Below, piece by piece: positions 36,526 through 46,720 of a stretch of DNA of 64,000 nt. Numbering within the stretch: position 1 is the stretch's first letter; every line of letters begins with the position of its first letter. Location: positions 59,804 to 123,803 of the forward strand of contig NZ_BDCE01000039.1 of NCBI RefSeq assembly GCF_001613345.1. The letters run 5' to 3'. The translations under genes and the position numbers were made by a program. The notes under the pieces are model-generated. The model was not told where the DNA came from, did no database searches, and was given only the letters and a program-made list of their open reading frames with translations. Origin of the DNA: Nocardia uniformis NBRC 13702 (lineage in GTDB: Bacteria > Actinomycetota > Actinomycetes > Mycobacteriales > Mycobacteriaceae).

Positions 36526-37239
36526 ATGCCCAACACCATTTTTCCCTCGGGCACGCAGGCACTGTCGGCGTACCTCGCGGTCCCCGAGGGTGACGGGCCG
36601 TGGCCCGGGATCGTCATGATCCACGACGGGCTCGGACTCAATGCCGACCTGCGCAGGCAGGCCGACCACATGGCCGCACGGGGCTATCTGGTGCTCGCGC
36701 CCGATCTCTACTCGGGCGGCAACAAGGTCGGGTGTATCGCCGCGACGGTGCGGACCATGGCGCGCGGGAAGGGGCCCGCGCTCGCCCATATCACCGCCGC
36801 CCGCGAGCACCTGATCGCCCGGCCGGATTGCACCGGCAAGACCGCCGTCATCGGATTCTGTATGGGCGGCATGTTCGCCATCATGGTGTCGACGGGATAC
36901 GGATTCGATGCCGTCGCACCGAATTACGGCATGCCCCCGCCGTGGCTCGAGGTCGACGATTTCGTACGGCAGGGGTGCGCTCCCCTGGTGGGCAGCTACG
37001 GGGATGCCGATTTCTCCATTCCCGAGCACCAGGTACAGGCACTGGAGAAGCGGCTCACCGAACTCGACGTGCCGCACGACATCACGGTGTATCCCGAGAC
37101 CACGCACTCGTTCTTCCAGGACAATGGCGGAATGACCGGCAGGTTGTTCCGGGTGGCAGGGCTGCGGCACAATCCGGCGGCGTGCGAGGACGCGTGGGAG
37201 CGGATCTTCGGATTCTTCGACGAGCATCTCGCCCGCTGA
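36526..37239 (+). CDS. Dienelactone hydrolase-family alpha/beta hydrolase
   Basis: 237 aa from the ATG at 36526 with GGGAGGGAG upstream. PGIVMIHDGLGLN, nucleophile elbow GFCMGG (Cys nucleophile), the Asp in VGSYGDADFSIP and His in TTHSFFQD make the Cys-Asp-His triad of dienelactone hydrolases. Cleaves lactone or ester intermediates of aromatic-ring breakdown, or acts on other small esters. Divergent from the ArsR gene. Confidence 0.88.
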   Translation: MPNTIFPSGTQALSAYLAVPEGDGPWPGIVMIHDGLGLNADLRRQADHMAARGYLVLAPDLYSGGNKVGCIAATVRTMARGKGPALAHITAAREHLIARPDCTGKTAVIGFCMGGMFAIMVSTGYGFDAVAPNYGMPPPWLEVDDFVRQGCAPLVGSYGDADFSIPEHQVQALEKRLTELDVPHDITVYPETTHSFFQDNGGMTGRLFRVAGLRHNPAACEDAWERIFGFFDEHLAR

Positions 37240-37245
37240 GGCCGA

Positions 37246-38148
37246 TCAGCCGCGCGCGATGGCGTACAGGTCACGAGCCGGACCGGTCGGGCGCTGGCCG
37301 CGGGGCCAGATGGCGCGCAGCGGACGGTCCAGGTCGAGGCCGGTCACGGTGAGCGACAACAGGACTCCGTCGGCCAGTTCGCTCGCCACGGCCAGCGAAC
37401 TGAGTACCGCGGGGGCGAGCCCCCCGGCGACCGCGGTTTTGATGGCGGTGGTGGACGACAGTTCCAGCATGACCTTCGGCTCCCAGTCGGGGATGACGCG
37501 GCGCATGGCGCGCTCGAAGGAGATACGGGTACCGGAACCGGACTCCCGGTAGATGAGGGGCGTATCGACCAGATCGTCCACGGTGAGCGCGGTGCGGCGG
37601 GCCCAGCGGTGACCGGGCGGGATCACCACGATCAGGCGATCACGGGCCACCACATGGCTTTCCAGGTCCGGTGGCACAGACGGGCTCTCCACGAAGCCGA
37701 TATCGGCGCGACCCTCCAGCACCAGGCGGGTGACGTCGGCGGAATTGCCCGATTCCAGGGCGATGCTGGTATCCGGGGTACGCGAGCGCAAGGCCATCAG
37801 CCATTTGGGGAACAGGTACTCCGCGACAGTCTGGCTGGCCGCGACCTGTAGCCGCGAATCACGTTGGGTGCGCAGGGTGTCGATGCCCGCGTCCAGGCGC
37901 GCGGCGGCATCGACGACATCGCGCGCCCATTCGGCGATGAGCGCGCCCGCCGCCGTCGGCTTCGACCCGAGCGAGGTGCGTTCCAGGACGGGCACTCCCA
38001 CCAGCTGCTCGAGGTAGTGCATGCGCGAACTCGCCGACGGCTGACTGATACCGTGCGCCCGCGCCGCGCGTCCCAGACTGCCGAGTTCGATTACCGACAG
38101 CAGCAGATCGAGAGCGGCGAGATCGGGCACGCGCGGCGACAGGGACAT
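37246..38148 (-). CDS. LysR-family transcriptional regulator
   Basis: 300 aa. Winged helix LLLSVIELGSLGRAARAHGI then SQPSASSRMHYLEQLVGVPV in residues 1-65; periplasmic-binding-like effector domain after residue 90 (QVAASQTVAEYLFPKW). Resembles CysL/CbbR-type regulators. Divergent by 70 bp from the TDT-family transporter, the usual LysR-target layout. Confidence 0.88.
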   Translation of the reverse strand: MSLSPRVPDLAALDLLLSVIELGSLGRAARAHGISQPSASSRMHYLEQLVGVPVLERTSLGSKPTAAGALIAEWARDVVDAAARLDAGIDTLRTQRDSRLQVAASQTVAEYLFPKWLMALRSRTPDTSIALESGNSADVTRLVLEGRADIGFVESPSVPPDLESHVVARDRLIVVIPPGHRWARRTALTVDDLVDTPLIYRESGSGTRISFERAMRRVIPDWEPKVMLELSSTTAIKTAVAGGLAPAVLSSLAVASELADGVLLSLTVTGLDLDRPLRAIWPRGQRPTGPARDLYAIARG

Positions 38149-38218
38149 AGAACGATTCTATGGATGCATCGATATGCGGGTGCTACCGGGCGCGGTGTGG
38201 CGGGCGCAGGCTGAAGCC

Positions 38219-39376
38219 ATGACCGCAATCCTCCATCGCCCCGCAGCGCGCTCGCCCCGAACCGTGACCCGGTCGGTGCGCGCGCCGCGACTGGAGCCCA
38301 CCGACGCCTTCCGGCATATCGGCCCCAATTGGTTCGCCGTCGTCATGGGCACCGGCATTGTCGCCACCGCCGTCGCGACCCTGCCCGCGCAGCCGCTCGG
38401 GCTGCGTGCGGCCGCGACCGTCGTGTGGGCATTGGCCGCACTGCTATTGGTCGTGATCACCGGCGCATTCGCCGCGCACTGGCTGCGCCATCCCCACGCC
38501 GCGCGGGCGCACGGCCGTCATCCGGTCATGTCGCATTTCTACGGTGCTCCCCCGATGGCTCTGATGACCGTCGGTGCGGGCGCTCTGCTGCTGGGCTCCG
38601 ATGTGATCGGCCTGCGCGCCGCGCTCGCCATCGATTGGGTGCTGTGGTCGGCGGGTACCGCGCTCGGCCTGCTCATCGCCTTGGCCATCCCCTACCGCAT
38701 GATGACCGGGGAATCCGCCAGGCCCGAGGCCGCTTTCGGCGGCTGGGTCATGCCCGTGGTATCCCCCATGGTCTCCGCCGCCACCGGCGCGTTGCTCGTC
38801 CCGCACCTGCCCGCCGGACAGGCTCGGCTGACCATGATGCTCGGCTGCCTGGCCATGTTCGGACTGAGCCTGATCGCCGCACTCATCACCATCACCATCA
38901 TCTGGTCGCGACTGCTGCATTTCGGCCCGCCCGCCAAGGAAGCCGTCGCCACCGTGTGGATCGTGCTCGGCCCGCTCGGCCAATCGGTCACCGCCGCCGG
39001 ACTGCTCGCCAATGCCGCGCCCAGCGCGCTGCCCGAGATCTACGCCAAGGGGCTGATGGTGTTCTCGGTCGTCTTCGGGGTAGCCGCTTGGGGATTCATG
39101 ATGCTGTGGCTGGGCCTGTCGGTGGCCATCACCGTGCGCAACCGCAAGGCCATGCCCTTCAACCTGACCTGGTGGGGGTTCACCTTCCCCGTCGGCACCT
39201 GCGTCACCGGCAGCAGTGTGCTGTTCACCCACACCGGCGCGGACCTGTTCGCCGTGACCGCCGTGGGGCTCTACATCCTGCTGGTGAGCGCCTGGGCGGT
39301 TGTTGCCGCCCGAACCCTCGCCGGGGTGCGGCACGGTGGACTACTGCAGCCTCCCGCCCCGGCACCCGCCATCTGA
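38219..39376 (+). CDS. TDT-family transporter (TehA/SSU1-like)
   Basis: 385 aa from the ATG at 38219. About ten membrane helices. Opening NWFAVVMGTGIVATAVATLP is the TDT signature (TehA, Mae1, sulfite exporter SSU1). Pairing with a CysL-like LysR gene favours sulfite or a small anion as substrate, by analogy only. An ATG 45 bp upstream would add a leader but leaves little room for a promoter. Confidence 0.82.
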   Translation: MTAILHRPAARSPRTVTRSVRAPRLEPTDAFRHIGPNWFAVVMGTGIVATAVATLPAQPLGLRAAATVVWALAALLLVVITGAFAAHWLRHPHAARAHGRHPVMSHFYGAPPMALMTVGAGALLLGSDVIGLRAALAIDWVLWSAGTALGLLIALAIPYRMMTGESARPEAAFGGWVMPVVSPMVSAATGALLVPHLPAGQARLTMMLGCLAMFGLSLIAALITITIIWSRLLHFGPPAKEAVATVWIVLGPLGQSVTAAGLLANAAPSALPEIYAKGLMVFSVVFGVAAWGFMMLWLGLSVAITVRNRKAMPFNLTWWGFTFPVGTCVTGSSVLFTHTGADLFAVTAVGLYILLVSAWAVVAARTLAGVRHGGLLQPPAPAPAI

Positions 39377-39501
39377 CCTGCGGCAGAGTGATATTCGCGG
39401 CGATGCCCGCGCGCCGGGACCCAGTTGTTCTGGCGCGCAGCGCATTCCCGCGCGCCCTGCCGGATTGCATTCGCTGCACTTATGCGGGACATGCCTTTCC
39501 A

Positions 39502-39999
39502 TCAATCGGGCCGCTTGTGGACCTCGTGCTCCGGCTGCCCAGGCTTCCAGATCAGCACCACCATGTCCCCCTCCCCGACCTCCACCGCCGACGCCCCCGT
39601 GATCTCCAGCGCGTAGAACGGCTCGAATTTCTTACCACGCAGGTCGAAGCCGGTCTCCTCGTACAGATTCTCCGCGAACCGCTGCTGCAGCCCCTCGTCC
39701 TGCACGTCGTGCACGGTTCCCCACAACTTCGCGTCACCATCACTCACCTGCGTATCCACGGTCGCGGTGTGCAGACACAACCGTGGATCGCGAGCGAGGT
39801 CGGCGAATTTCGTAGTGTTCGGCATACCCACCAGCCACAGCCGATCCTCGAAGAACCGCGGCTCCATGGGACTGATGCGTGGAAACCCGTCCGAACGCAG
39901 GGTGGCGAGCATGCACAAATTGCCGGCGGCGGCGTGACGGCGGCGGAAGATGGTCGAGATCCGCGGCGCGGCAGTATCGAATTCCTTCCAATAGGTCAT
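39502..39999 (-). CDS. PNPOx-like protein
   Basis: 165 aa from the ATG at 39999 (MTYWKEFDTAAPRI). Split-barrel flavin/F420 fold: GNLCMLATLRSDGFPRISPM, then LWLVGMPNTTKFADLARDPR, the conserved TxKxxDL region of pyridoxamine-phosphate-oxidase-like proteins. Substrate unknown. Divergent from the RibD-like gene by 45 bp. Confidence 0.8.
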   Translation of the reverse strand: MTYWKEFDTAAPRISTIFRRRHAAAGNLCMLATLRSDGFPRISPMEPRFFEDRLWLVGMPNTTKFADLARDPRLCLHTATVDTQVSDGDAKLWGTVHDVQDEGLQQRFAENLYEETGFDLRGKKFEPFYALEITGASAVEVGEGDMVVLIWKPGQPEHEVHKRPD

Positions 40000-40044
40000 T
40001 CCACCAACGGTAGTTCGCCGCATGGCGCGGGGTAAGCCCTCTAC

Positions 40045-40677
40045 ATGGACAAACCGCATGTACTCATCCATGTCGCGGTTTCGGCGGACGGGAAATCGAG
40101 CGGCTTCACCGCCGATGTGGCGCGGTTCTATGAGCTGGCGGCGACATGGCACGAAGATGTCACCCTGGCCGGGTCGCGAACAATCGCCGCGCAGGAACCA
40201 GCCTTGGCTGCCGCTGAGTCGCTTCCGGGACCGCTCCGGGACGGGCCGCTACTCGCCGTCGTCGACGGTGGCCGCCGGATCAGCCGGTGGCGGGAGTTGC
40301 GCGCGGCCGGACATTGGTCGGATGTGCTGGCGCTCTATAGCCACAGCACGCCACCGCGGCCGTCCGACGGACCCAGGGAAATCGTCACCGGTACCGACCA
40401 GGTCGACCTCGCGGCCGCGCTGGCGGCCCTCGCGGCAGAAGGCGCGCGCACGGTACGGGTCGACAGCGGGAGTGTGCTCAATGGTCTGCTACTCCGCACG
40501 CAACTGGTCGACGAGATCAGTTTGCTCATCCACCCGTGCCTCGCCGGCTCGTCGGCCCCTACGTGGTTCGACGACATCGCGGTCAGCAGCGCTCTGAGCC
40601 TCGTTGCCGCCGAAGACCTCGAGGGCGGATTGCTGTGGGTGCGTTATCGTCCGGTACGGGTATGGCCAGCGGGTTAG
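40045..40677 (+). CDS. RibD C-terminal/dihydrofolate-reductase-like protein
   Basis: 210 aa. VLIHVAVSADGKSSGF resembles the first strand of RibD reductase domains; LAGSRTIAAQEP and the VDSGSVLNGLLLRTQLVDEI stretch (usually GG.S..L) are characteristic, and ending ISLLIHPCLAG fits RibD_C. NADPH-dependent reductase of unknown substrate; probably not riboflavin synthesis itself, because the deaminase domain is absent. Its last four bases overlap the convergent gene. Confidence 0.78.
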   Translation: MDKPHVLIHVAVSADGKSSGFTADVARFYELAATWHEDVTLAGSRTIAAQEPALAAAESLPGPLRDGPLLAVVDGGRRISRWRELRAAGHWSDVLALYSHSTPPRPSDGPREIVTGTDQVDLAAALAALAAEGARTVRVDSGSVLNGLLLRTQLVDEISLLIHPCLAGSSAPTWFDDIAVSSALSLVAAEDLEGGLLWVRYRPVRVWPAG

Positions 40678-41348
40678 AGCGCTGGAGAGTCCATCTGGCT
40701 GATCAACCACCGGCCGTCGGATTGTTCCTCGAGGGTCATCACCATTGAATTGGTGAGTGAATCCGTGGGGGCGGAGTTGTTCGACCTCGACTGCTTGACG
40801 ATGCCTACGGCTTTGGCGGTCGTGCCATCGACCGATGACAGGCCGCAGTGAGTTTCCTCGGGGTGACTGCGACTCTGCACACTGAGCATCGCCATTTTCA
40901 GGCTATCGGCGCTGCTCGAGAAGTTCTGATGCCACTCGCCCGACGACGCGGCGAGCACCTTGTCGAAGTAGCTGTCGAGGTCGTTGAAGTCGTAGGTGCT
41001 GACAGTGACAAGGAAGTCGCATGCGGCTCGCAAAGCGCCCTGCTCGCGGGCGGAGGCCATCCCGACGTCCGACAGCTTCTGATCCAGACCGCGGATTGTC
41101 TCGCGCTGGATTTCCGCGGCGCTGCGTTCGTTGGTGTACTGCACGAAGAGAGTAATCGACGTTGCCGCGCCCGCTGCGGCGAGCACCGCACAGACGACCG
41201 CTGTCACGATGACCGCGAGGGGCCTGCGCGGCGTCGGCTGCGAAGGTGGAGTGGGCTGCGGCCACTGCACCGCTGGCCGCGGTGGGTCCGGCTGCCAGGT
41301 CTGCGGCGGTGGTTGCGGATTCCGTGTTTCCTTGTCGGGCACTGACAT
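40674..41348 (-). CDS. Mce-associated-like membrane protein
   Basis: 224 aa from the ATG at 41348 (GAGGGGGAGT upstream). Residues 1-42 are Pro/Gln/Trp-rich and cytoplasmic, residues about 44-68 form one membrane helix, and the rest is an extracytoplasmic helix (coiled coil about 70-95) followed by a cystatin/NTF2-like domain (AACDFLVTVSTYDFNDLDSY ... GEWHQNF). Same plan as Mas proteins encoded with mce loci and other mycobacteriales small membrane proteins. No mce genes are near. Confidence 0.7.
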   Translation of the reverse strand: MSVPDKETRNPQPPPQTWQPDPPRPAVQWPQPTPPSQPTPRRPLAVIVTAVVCAVLAAAGAATSITLFVQYTNERSAAEIQRETIRGLDQKLSDVGMASAREQGALRAACDFLVTVSTYDFNDLDSYFDKVLAASSGEWHQNFSSSADSLKMAMLSVQSRSHPEETHCGLSSVDGTTAKAVGIVKQSRSNNSAPTDSLTNSMVMTLEEQSDGRWLISQMDSPAL

Positions 41349-41435
41349 AGGACTCCCCCTCTGGTTGATCGTCGCGAAATCATAGCCGCCGCAAGCGAGC
41401 AACCAGTTGGCGAGAAGGGGCCCGTTAGCCGTCGG

Positions 41436-41606
41436 TCAGCGGTTGAGCCAGGAGTCGGCGAGCACCAGTAGCACCGCCACGCCGATCAGCCCCAGGGCGA
41501 CGGGTGTCGATTGCAGGATGGTTGTGCAGACGAACGCGCCCTCCAACAATCCCAGTACCGGAAGCCATACGAACAGGTCCGGCGTTCCGAGAGCTCGTTT
41601 TTCCAT
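41436..41606 (-). CDS. Small membrane protein (56 aa)
   Basis: Reads ATG at 41606 to TGA at 41436-41438 with GAAGGG 9 nt upstream. After a polar MEKRALGTPD start, two hydrophobic helices follow (LFVWLPVLGLLEGAFVCTT and ALGLIGVAVLLVLADSW), ending in WLNR. It lies between the ferrochelatase and the Mas-like gene on the same strand. Not recognised; codon use and the ribosome site make it a credible gene. Confidence 0.65.
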   Translation of the reverse strand: MEKRALGTPDLFVWLPVLGLLEGAFVCTTILQSTPVALGLIGVAVLLVLADSWLNR

Positions 41607-41807
41607 CGCGTTCAACCCTTCAGCCGCTTGGTGTCATGATCCCAACCACCGCTAACGACCAACCGGTCGTTTCCATCGACTACCCAATGAGGATGGAGTC
41701 CAAAACTCCTCTTACTCAGTACGTTTCGAACCTATCAAGACCAACAAGTGGACCGTGGTTCGGGGATCAGCACGGGACAGACCGATGTCCGCCCTCGAGA
41801 TGTACCG

Positions 41808-42857
41808 TCAGTGCCCATCGGAAACGGGCGCGCCGCAGCAGCCGGGTACACAGGGTAGGCCGTTGCGGGTACAGCCGAATCCGGACACCGCGCCCGAGCG
41901 CCGGGGCGGGGCGGCTATGCGGTGTTCGTCCACGAGGTCGGCGACCATACGGGCGAAGCGCGGATCGGTGCCGGGGGTGGCCACCCGCGCGAAGGCCATA
42001 TCGAGTTCGGCCGCACGGGTTTTCGCCTCGTTGTCGAGGTCCCAGATCACTTCGAGGTGGTCGGAGACGAAGCCGATGGGGCAGACGACCACGGCCCGCT
42101 CCCCCGCCGCGGCGAGAGCATCCAGGTGATCGACAATATCGGGCTCCAGCCACGGCACCCGAGGTGGTCCGGACCGGGACTGCCAGACTACGTCGTAGTC
42201 ATCGAAACCCGTCGCGGCGGCACACAAGCGGGCCGCGTCGAGAACCTGTCGCCGGTAGAGACCGCCGCCTTCGGCCGGTGGGCCGTCGGTGGCATCGGCG
42301 CGCAGTGGAATCGAGTGCGCGGTGAACACCAACCGTGCGGCGCCGCGTCGATCTGCCGGAAGTTCGTCCACCGCAACATGAATGGCGTCGGCGAACGATT
42401 CGATCAGCAGCGGGTGGTCGAAGTACTGCCGCAGCTTCTCCAATTGCGGCGCTTCCGATCCCACCGTCGCACGGGCCCGCTCGATATCCTCGTGATACTG
42501 GCGGCAGCCGGAGTAGCCACCCCACGCGGAGGTGGGAAAGACCAGGGCGGACCGGATTCCGTCCGCGCGCATCCGCTCCACAGTCTCCTCGACCATCGGA
42601 TACCAGTTCCGATTGCCGAAGTAGACAGGTAGATCGATACCGCGCGCAGCGAATTCGGCCTCGATGGCCTTGATGATGTCGCGGTTGAGGGCGTTGATCG
42701 GCGACACCCCGCCGAAGTGCAGATAGTGCTCCGCGACCTCGGCGAGACGTTCCGGCGGGACCCCACGGCCCCGAGTGACGTTCTCCAGGAACGGCATCAC
42801 GTCCTCGGGGCGTTCCGGGCCACCGAAGGACAGCAGTAGCAGTGCGTCGGCAGCCAC
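41808..42857 (-). CDS. hemH: Ferrochelatase (coproporphyrin-type) with Fe-S cysteines
   Basis: 349 aa. [33 protein letters not shown], the active-site His in [12 protein letters not shown], and the acidic [14 protein letters not shown] segment. The C terminus carries C329, C336, C340 and C341 ([14 protein letters not shown]), the 2Fe-2S ligands of actinobacterial ferrochelatases. In these bacteria the enzyme inserts Fe2+ into coproporphyrin III (CpfC). 15 bp after inhA, same order as M. tuberculosis hemZ. Confidence 0.95.
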   Translation of the reverse strand: MAADALLLLSFGGPERPEDVMPFLENVTRGRGVPPERLAEVAEHYLHFGGVSPINALNRDIIKAIEAEFAARGIDLPVYFGNRNWYPMVEETVERMRADGIRSALVFPTSAWGGYSGCRQYHEDIERARATVGSEAPQLEKLRQYFDHPLLIESFADAIHVAVDELPADRRGAARLVFTAHSIPLRADATDGPPAEGGGLYRRQVLDAARLCAAATGFDDYDVVWQSRSGPPRVPWLEPDIVDHLDALAAAGERAVVVCPIGFVSDHLEVIWDLDNEAKTRAAELDMAFARVATPGTDPRFARMVADLVDEHRIAAPPRRSGAVSGFGCTRNGLPCVPGCCGAPVSDGH

Positions 42858-42872
42858 GGCGTCTCCCTCAGC

Positions 42873-43712
42873 TCAGTTCTGTCCGAAGCCGTCCGTGGGC
42901 AACCAGGTGTTGTGGCTGGCTCCGCCGTCGACATAGATGATGGAACCGGTGGTGGCGGGCAGCCAATCCGACAGCAGCGTCACAATGGACTTGGCGACCA
43001 CGGTCGGGTCGTCGACATCCCAGCCGATCGGCGACGCGCCGTCCCAATAGGTATTGAGCATATTCAGCTGCTTGGCGTCATCGGTGGCCGATCCCGCGAT
43101 GGCCTTGGCGGCCAGGGTCTTGATCGGACCGGCGGCGATCAGGTTGGAGCGAATCCGCTTGGCCTCGCCCACCTCTCGCGCGACGTAGCGGTTCACCGAC
43201 TCGAGCGCGGCCTTGGCGACGCCCATCCAGTTGTAGTACGGCATGGCGGTGCGCGGATCGAAATCCATACCCACGAGGGAGCCGCCCTCGTTCATGACGG
43301 GGAGTACGGCGCGCGCGAGGGAGGCGTAGCTCCACGCGGAGATCTCGAACGCCTTGGCGGCGTCCGGGCCCGGGCCGTCGAGGAACGGCTTGGCATCCGG
43401 ACCCATCAGGGTGCGCGGCGCGAACGCGATGGAGTGCAGCACACCGTCGACGCCCTCGGGCGCGAGCTCGCGCACCTTGTCCGCGAGCTCACCGAGGTTG
43501 TCCTCATTGGTGATGTCGAGGCCGATGGCCGGGGGCACCTCCTGCGGCAGGCGCTTGGCGATCCGGTCGATCAGCCGCAGTCGCTCGGGAATACCGGTGA
43601 TGATCACCTTCGCGCCCTGCTCCTGCGCGACCGCGGCCGCGTGGAAGGCGATGGAGGAATCGGTAATGATTCCGGTAATGAGTACGGTTTTGCCTGCGAG
43701 CAATCCACTCAT
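42873..43712 (-). CDS. inhA: Enoyl-ACP reductase (NADH), FAS-II
   Basis: 279 aa. NADH loop [21 protein letters not shown] with Ser94 at the position linked to isoniazid resistance in M. tuberculosis, catalytic Tyr160 and Lys167 in [16 protein letters not shown], and substrate-loop region [16 protein letters not shown]. Reduces trans-2-enoyl-ACP in meromycolate elongation. About 10 residues longer at the C terminus than the mycobacterial enzyme. Downstream of fabG1 with a 201-bp gap. Confidence 0.95.
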   Translation of the reverse strand: MSGLLAGKTVLITGIITDSSIAFHAAAVAQEQGAKVIITGIPERLRLIDRIAKRLPQEVPPAIGLDITNEDNLGELADKVRELAPEGVDGVLHSIAFAPRTLMGPDAKPFLDGPGPDAAKAFEISAWSYASLARAVLPVMNEGGSLVGMDFDPRTAMPYYNWMGVAKAALESVNRYVAREVGEAKRIRSNLIAAGPIKTLAAKAIAGSATDDAKQLNMLNTYWDGASPIGWDVDDPTVVAKSIVTLLSDWLPATTGSIIYVDGGASHNTWLPTDGFGQN

Positions 43713-43743
43713 GGGTTGGCTGGTTCTCCTCGTTGAAAGTATT

Positions 43744-43785
43744 GGGTTTACCCAACTCTCGGGGGCTCTCAGGGGCTTCGCCCCC
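43744..43785. repeat. Two small hairpins between fabG1 and inhA
   Basis: GGGTTTACCC palindrome at 43744-43753 (just upstream of the inhA ribosome site region) and GGGGC-TTC-GCCCC at 43772-43784, set in a G/C-rich repeat-like string. The fabG1-inhA spacer (43713-43913) contains no gene. Confidence 0.5.
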
Positions 43786-43913
43786 GAACCCCCGAACAGC
43801 GGGTCCGAACTCGACGGTGCCTAGGGATGCAGCGCCCGCGCCGACCTGGTCGGTCTTCGGTCGTGCCCGGTGCGGACACGGCTGCCGTTCACTTGTGCCG
43901 CGCGCGAAAGTGC

Positions 43914-44657
<744 letters not shown>

Positions 44658-44714
44658 TCATGGCTCGGCGCGCGGTACCGATCAACCGATCGACACACGC
44701 CCCTACGGCGCGAT

Positions 44715-45719
44715 TTACGGCAGGCGCTGACGATAGACCAACGCTGTCACCACACCGGCGGCGGTCACCAGCATGCCGAGGATCAACCACGGACGACTGG
44801 CATCGCCCATGGTCATCTCGTAACCGATCTGCTGTTCCAGGGTGTTGTACACCTCGGAGAGCTCTTCGAGGCTGGAGGCCGAATAGAACTCGCCACCCGA
44901 CAGTTTCGCGATCTCCTGCAGCGAATCGTCGTCGACGGGTACCCGCACGCGCTGCGCGCCCTTACCGTCCTGATCCGGAATCTCGACCGTGCCCCAGGTG
45001 GTGCCGAACGAAATCGTCGACACCGGAATGTCTTTCTCCTTGGCCAGACGCGCCGCGGTGAACGCGTGGCGGGGATTGTCGACGTCCTTGTCATCGGGCA
45101 CGGTCTGCTTGCCGTCGGTCATGAGCACGATGCGCGCCGGCGGCGGCGTCTCCGCACCACCCAGCACCGCGGCCAGTGTCTCGATGGATTGCAGGCCGGT
45201 GAGGATGCCTTCGCCGGTGGCGGTGCGCTCGGCCAACTTGATGTTGTCGATGGCCGCTTTCACCGCTTCCCGCTTGGTGGTCGGCTGCATCTGCACCGAT
45301 GCGGTACCGGCGAAGGTCACCAGCCCCAGATTGACTCCGGGCGTGAGGCCGTCGGCGAAATTCTTGGCCGCCTGCTGTGCCACCTCCAGGCGGCTCGGCG
45401 GCACGTCGGTGGCCTCCATGGACAGCGATACGTCCATGACCAGCACCACGGTGGCACGGTTGCGCGGCACCTTCTGGGCCGAGGTCGGACCGGCCGCCGC
45501 GATGGTCAGGAAGATCAGGCCGACCAGCATCAGTGCGATCGGCACATGCCGGACCGGACCCGGCCGCTTGGGCGCGACCTTCTCCAGCTGCTCCATATTG
45601 GAGAAATTGATCAGATGCCGCTGCCGGCGCTGCTGTGCGAGCAGATAGCCCAGCGCCACCATCATGATCACGGCCAGGAATCCCAGCCAGCCGATATGTT
45701 CGAAGTTCGAAATGCTCAC
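44715..45719 (-). CDS. VWA-domain membrane protein (BatA-like)
   Basis: 334 aa from a GTG overlapping the DUF58 stop (GTGA). Membrane helices near residues 10-28, 58-80 and 310-330 flank a von Willebrand A domain whose MIDAS is DVSLSMEATD, with later Thr (LVTFAGTA) and MTDGKQT. Forms a MoxR-DUF58-VWA system, thought to be a AAA chaperone acting on cell-envelope proteins. Corresponds to Rv1481. Confidence 0.92.
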   Translation of the reverse strand: MSISNFEHIGWLGFLAVIMMVALGYLLAQQRRQRHLINFSNMEQLEKVAPKRPGPVRHVPIALMLVGLIFLTIAAAGPTSAQKVPRNRATVVLVMDVSLSMEATDVPPSRLEVAQQAAKNFADGLTPGVNLGLVTFAGTASVQMQPTTKREAVKAAIDNIKLAERTATGEGILTGLQSIETLAAVLGGAETPPPARIVLMTDGKQTVPDDKDVDNPRHAFTAARLAKEKDIPVSTISFGTTWGTVEIPDQDGKGAQRVRVPVDDDSLQEIAKLSGGEFYSASSLEELSEVYNTLEQQIGYEMTMGDASRPWLILGMLVTAAGVVTALVYRQRLP

Positions 45720-46720
45720 TGCCGCGGCACCCGCCCGGAATTCGGGGCGCCGAAGGTATGGCGCCGGGTGGACACGAACCGGACCACATCAGCGATCCAG
45801 TCCCGATCGGTACGCAATTCCATCACCGGCGCGCCGCACCCGCGCAGCGCGGCCTCGACCTGTTCGCGATGGCGTTGCGCGGCACGCGCGTAGTCGGCGC
45901 GCAGCGTGGGTGTCACGCTGAATTCGCGGGTGCGTCCGGTCTCCGGATCATGCAACACCACATCACCCATATCGGGCAGCGCCAGATCCCGGGGATCGAG
46001 CACTTCCACGCCGAGCAGATCGTGGCGGCCGGAGATGGCGCGCAGTGACCGCTCCCAGTCGATATCACCGAGGAAGTCCGAAATCACTACGGCCAGACCG
46101 CGTTTGCGCTGCGGTCGGCGCAGCGACTCGATGGCCCCGGCCAGATCACCGCGCACTCCGTCACGAGCGTGCGGTGTGGTGGCGATCCGCCGCAGCATGG
46201 TCTGCGCGTGAATTCGCCCGGAGCGCGCCGGGATTCGGAACAACTGCTCACCATTGGCGACGACCGCGCCGATCCGATTGCCACCGCCACTGGTCAGATG
46301 GGTGACCGCCGCGGCGGCCGCCACCACCAGATCGCGTTTCTGGCAGGCGGCGGTACCGAAGTCGAGGCTGGCCGACAGGTCGACCACGAGCCAGGTCTCC
46401 AACTCGCGGTCGGCGATCGTCTGCCGCACATGCGGATGGGTGGTGCGGGCGGTCACCGACCAATCCATCTGCCGCACATCGTCACCCGGCTGATACATCC
46501 GCGCATCACCGGGATCGGAGCCCGGGCCGGGAATCAGGCCCTGGTGGTCTCCGTGCAGTACGCCGTCGAGACGACGTCGCACGGTCAATTCGAGAGTTTT
46601 CAGCGCCGCCGACAATTTCGGGTCGGACAGCTCCCCCGACCGGAAGGAGGGCGGGGCGTGGGTGGACCCATTGGGGTTTGACATCGTCACGGGCGCAACC
46701 GAATCCGGGCCTCGCCTCAC
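45716..46720 (-). CDS. DUF58 protein of MoxR system
   Basis: 334 aa from a GTG overlapping the moxR stop (GTGA). Contains the DUF58 core YQPGDDVRQMDWSVTART, then WLVVDLSASLDFG (a VWA-like strand with DxSxS) and LAVVISDFLG. Acts as partner between the AAA+ ATPase and the VWA protein. Corresponds to Rv1480. Confidence 0.92.
   Translation of the reverse strand: MRRGPDSVAPVTMSNPNGSTHAPPSFRSGELSDPKLSAALKTLELTVRRRLDGVLHGDHQGLIPGPGSDPGDARMYQPGDDVRQMDWSVTARTTHPHVRQTIADRELETWLVVDLSASLDFGTAACQKRDLVVAAAAAVTHLTSGGGNRIGAVVANGEQLFRIPARSGRIHAQTMLRRIATTPHARDGVRGDLAGAIESLRRPQRKRGLAVVISDFLGDIDWERSLRAISGRHDLLGVEVLDPRDLALPDMGDVVLHDPETGRTREFSVTPTLRADYARAAQRHREQVEAALRGCGAPVMELRTDRDWIADVVRFVSTRRHTFGAPNSGRVPRQ

Noticed and set aside
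41407..41655. 82-codon plus-strand frame
   Set aside because: Antisense to the better-supported 56-aa membrane protein with its ribosome site.
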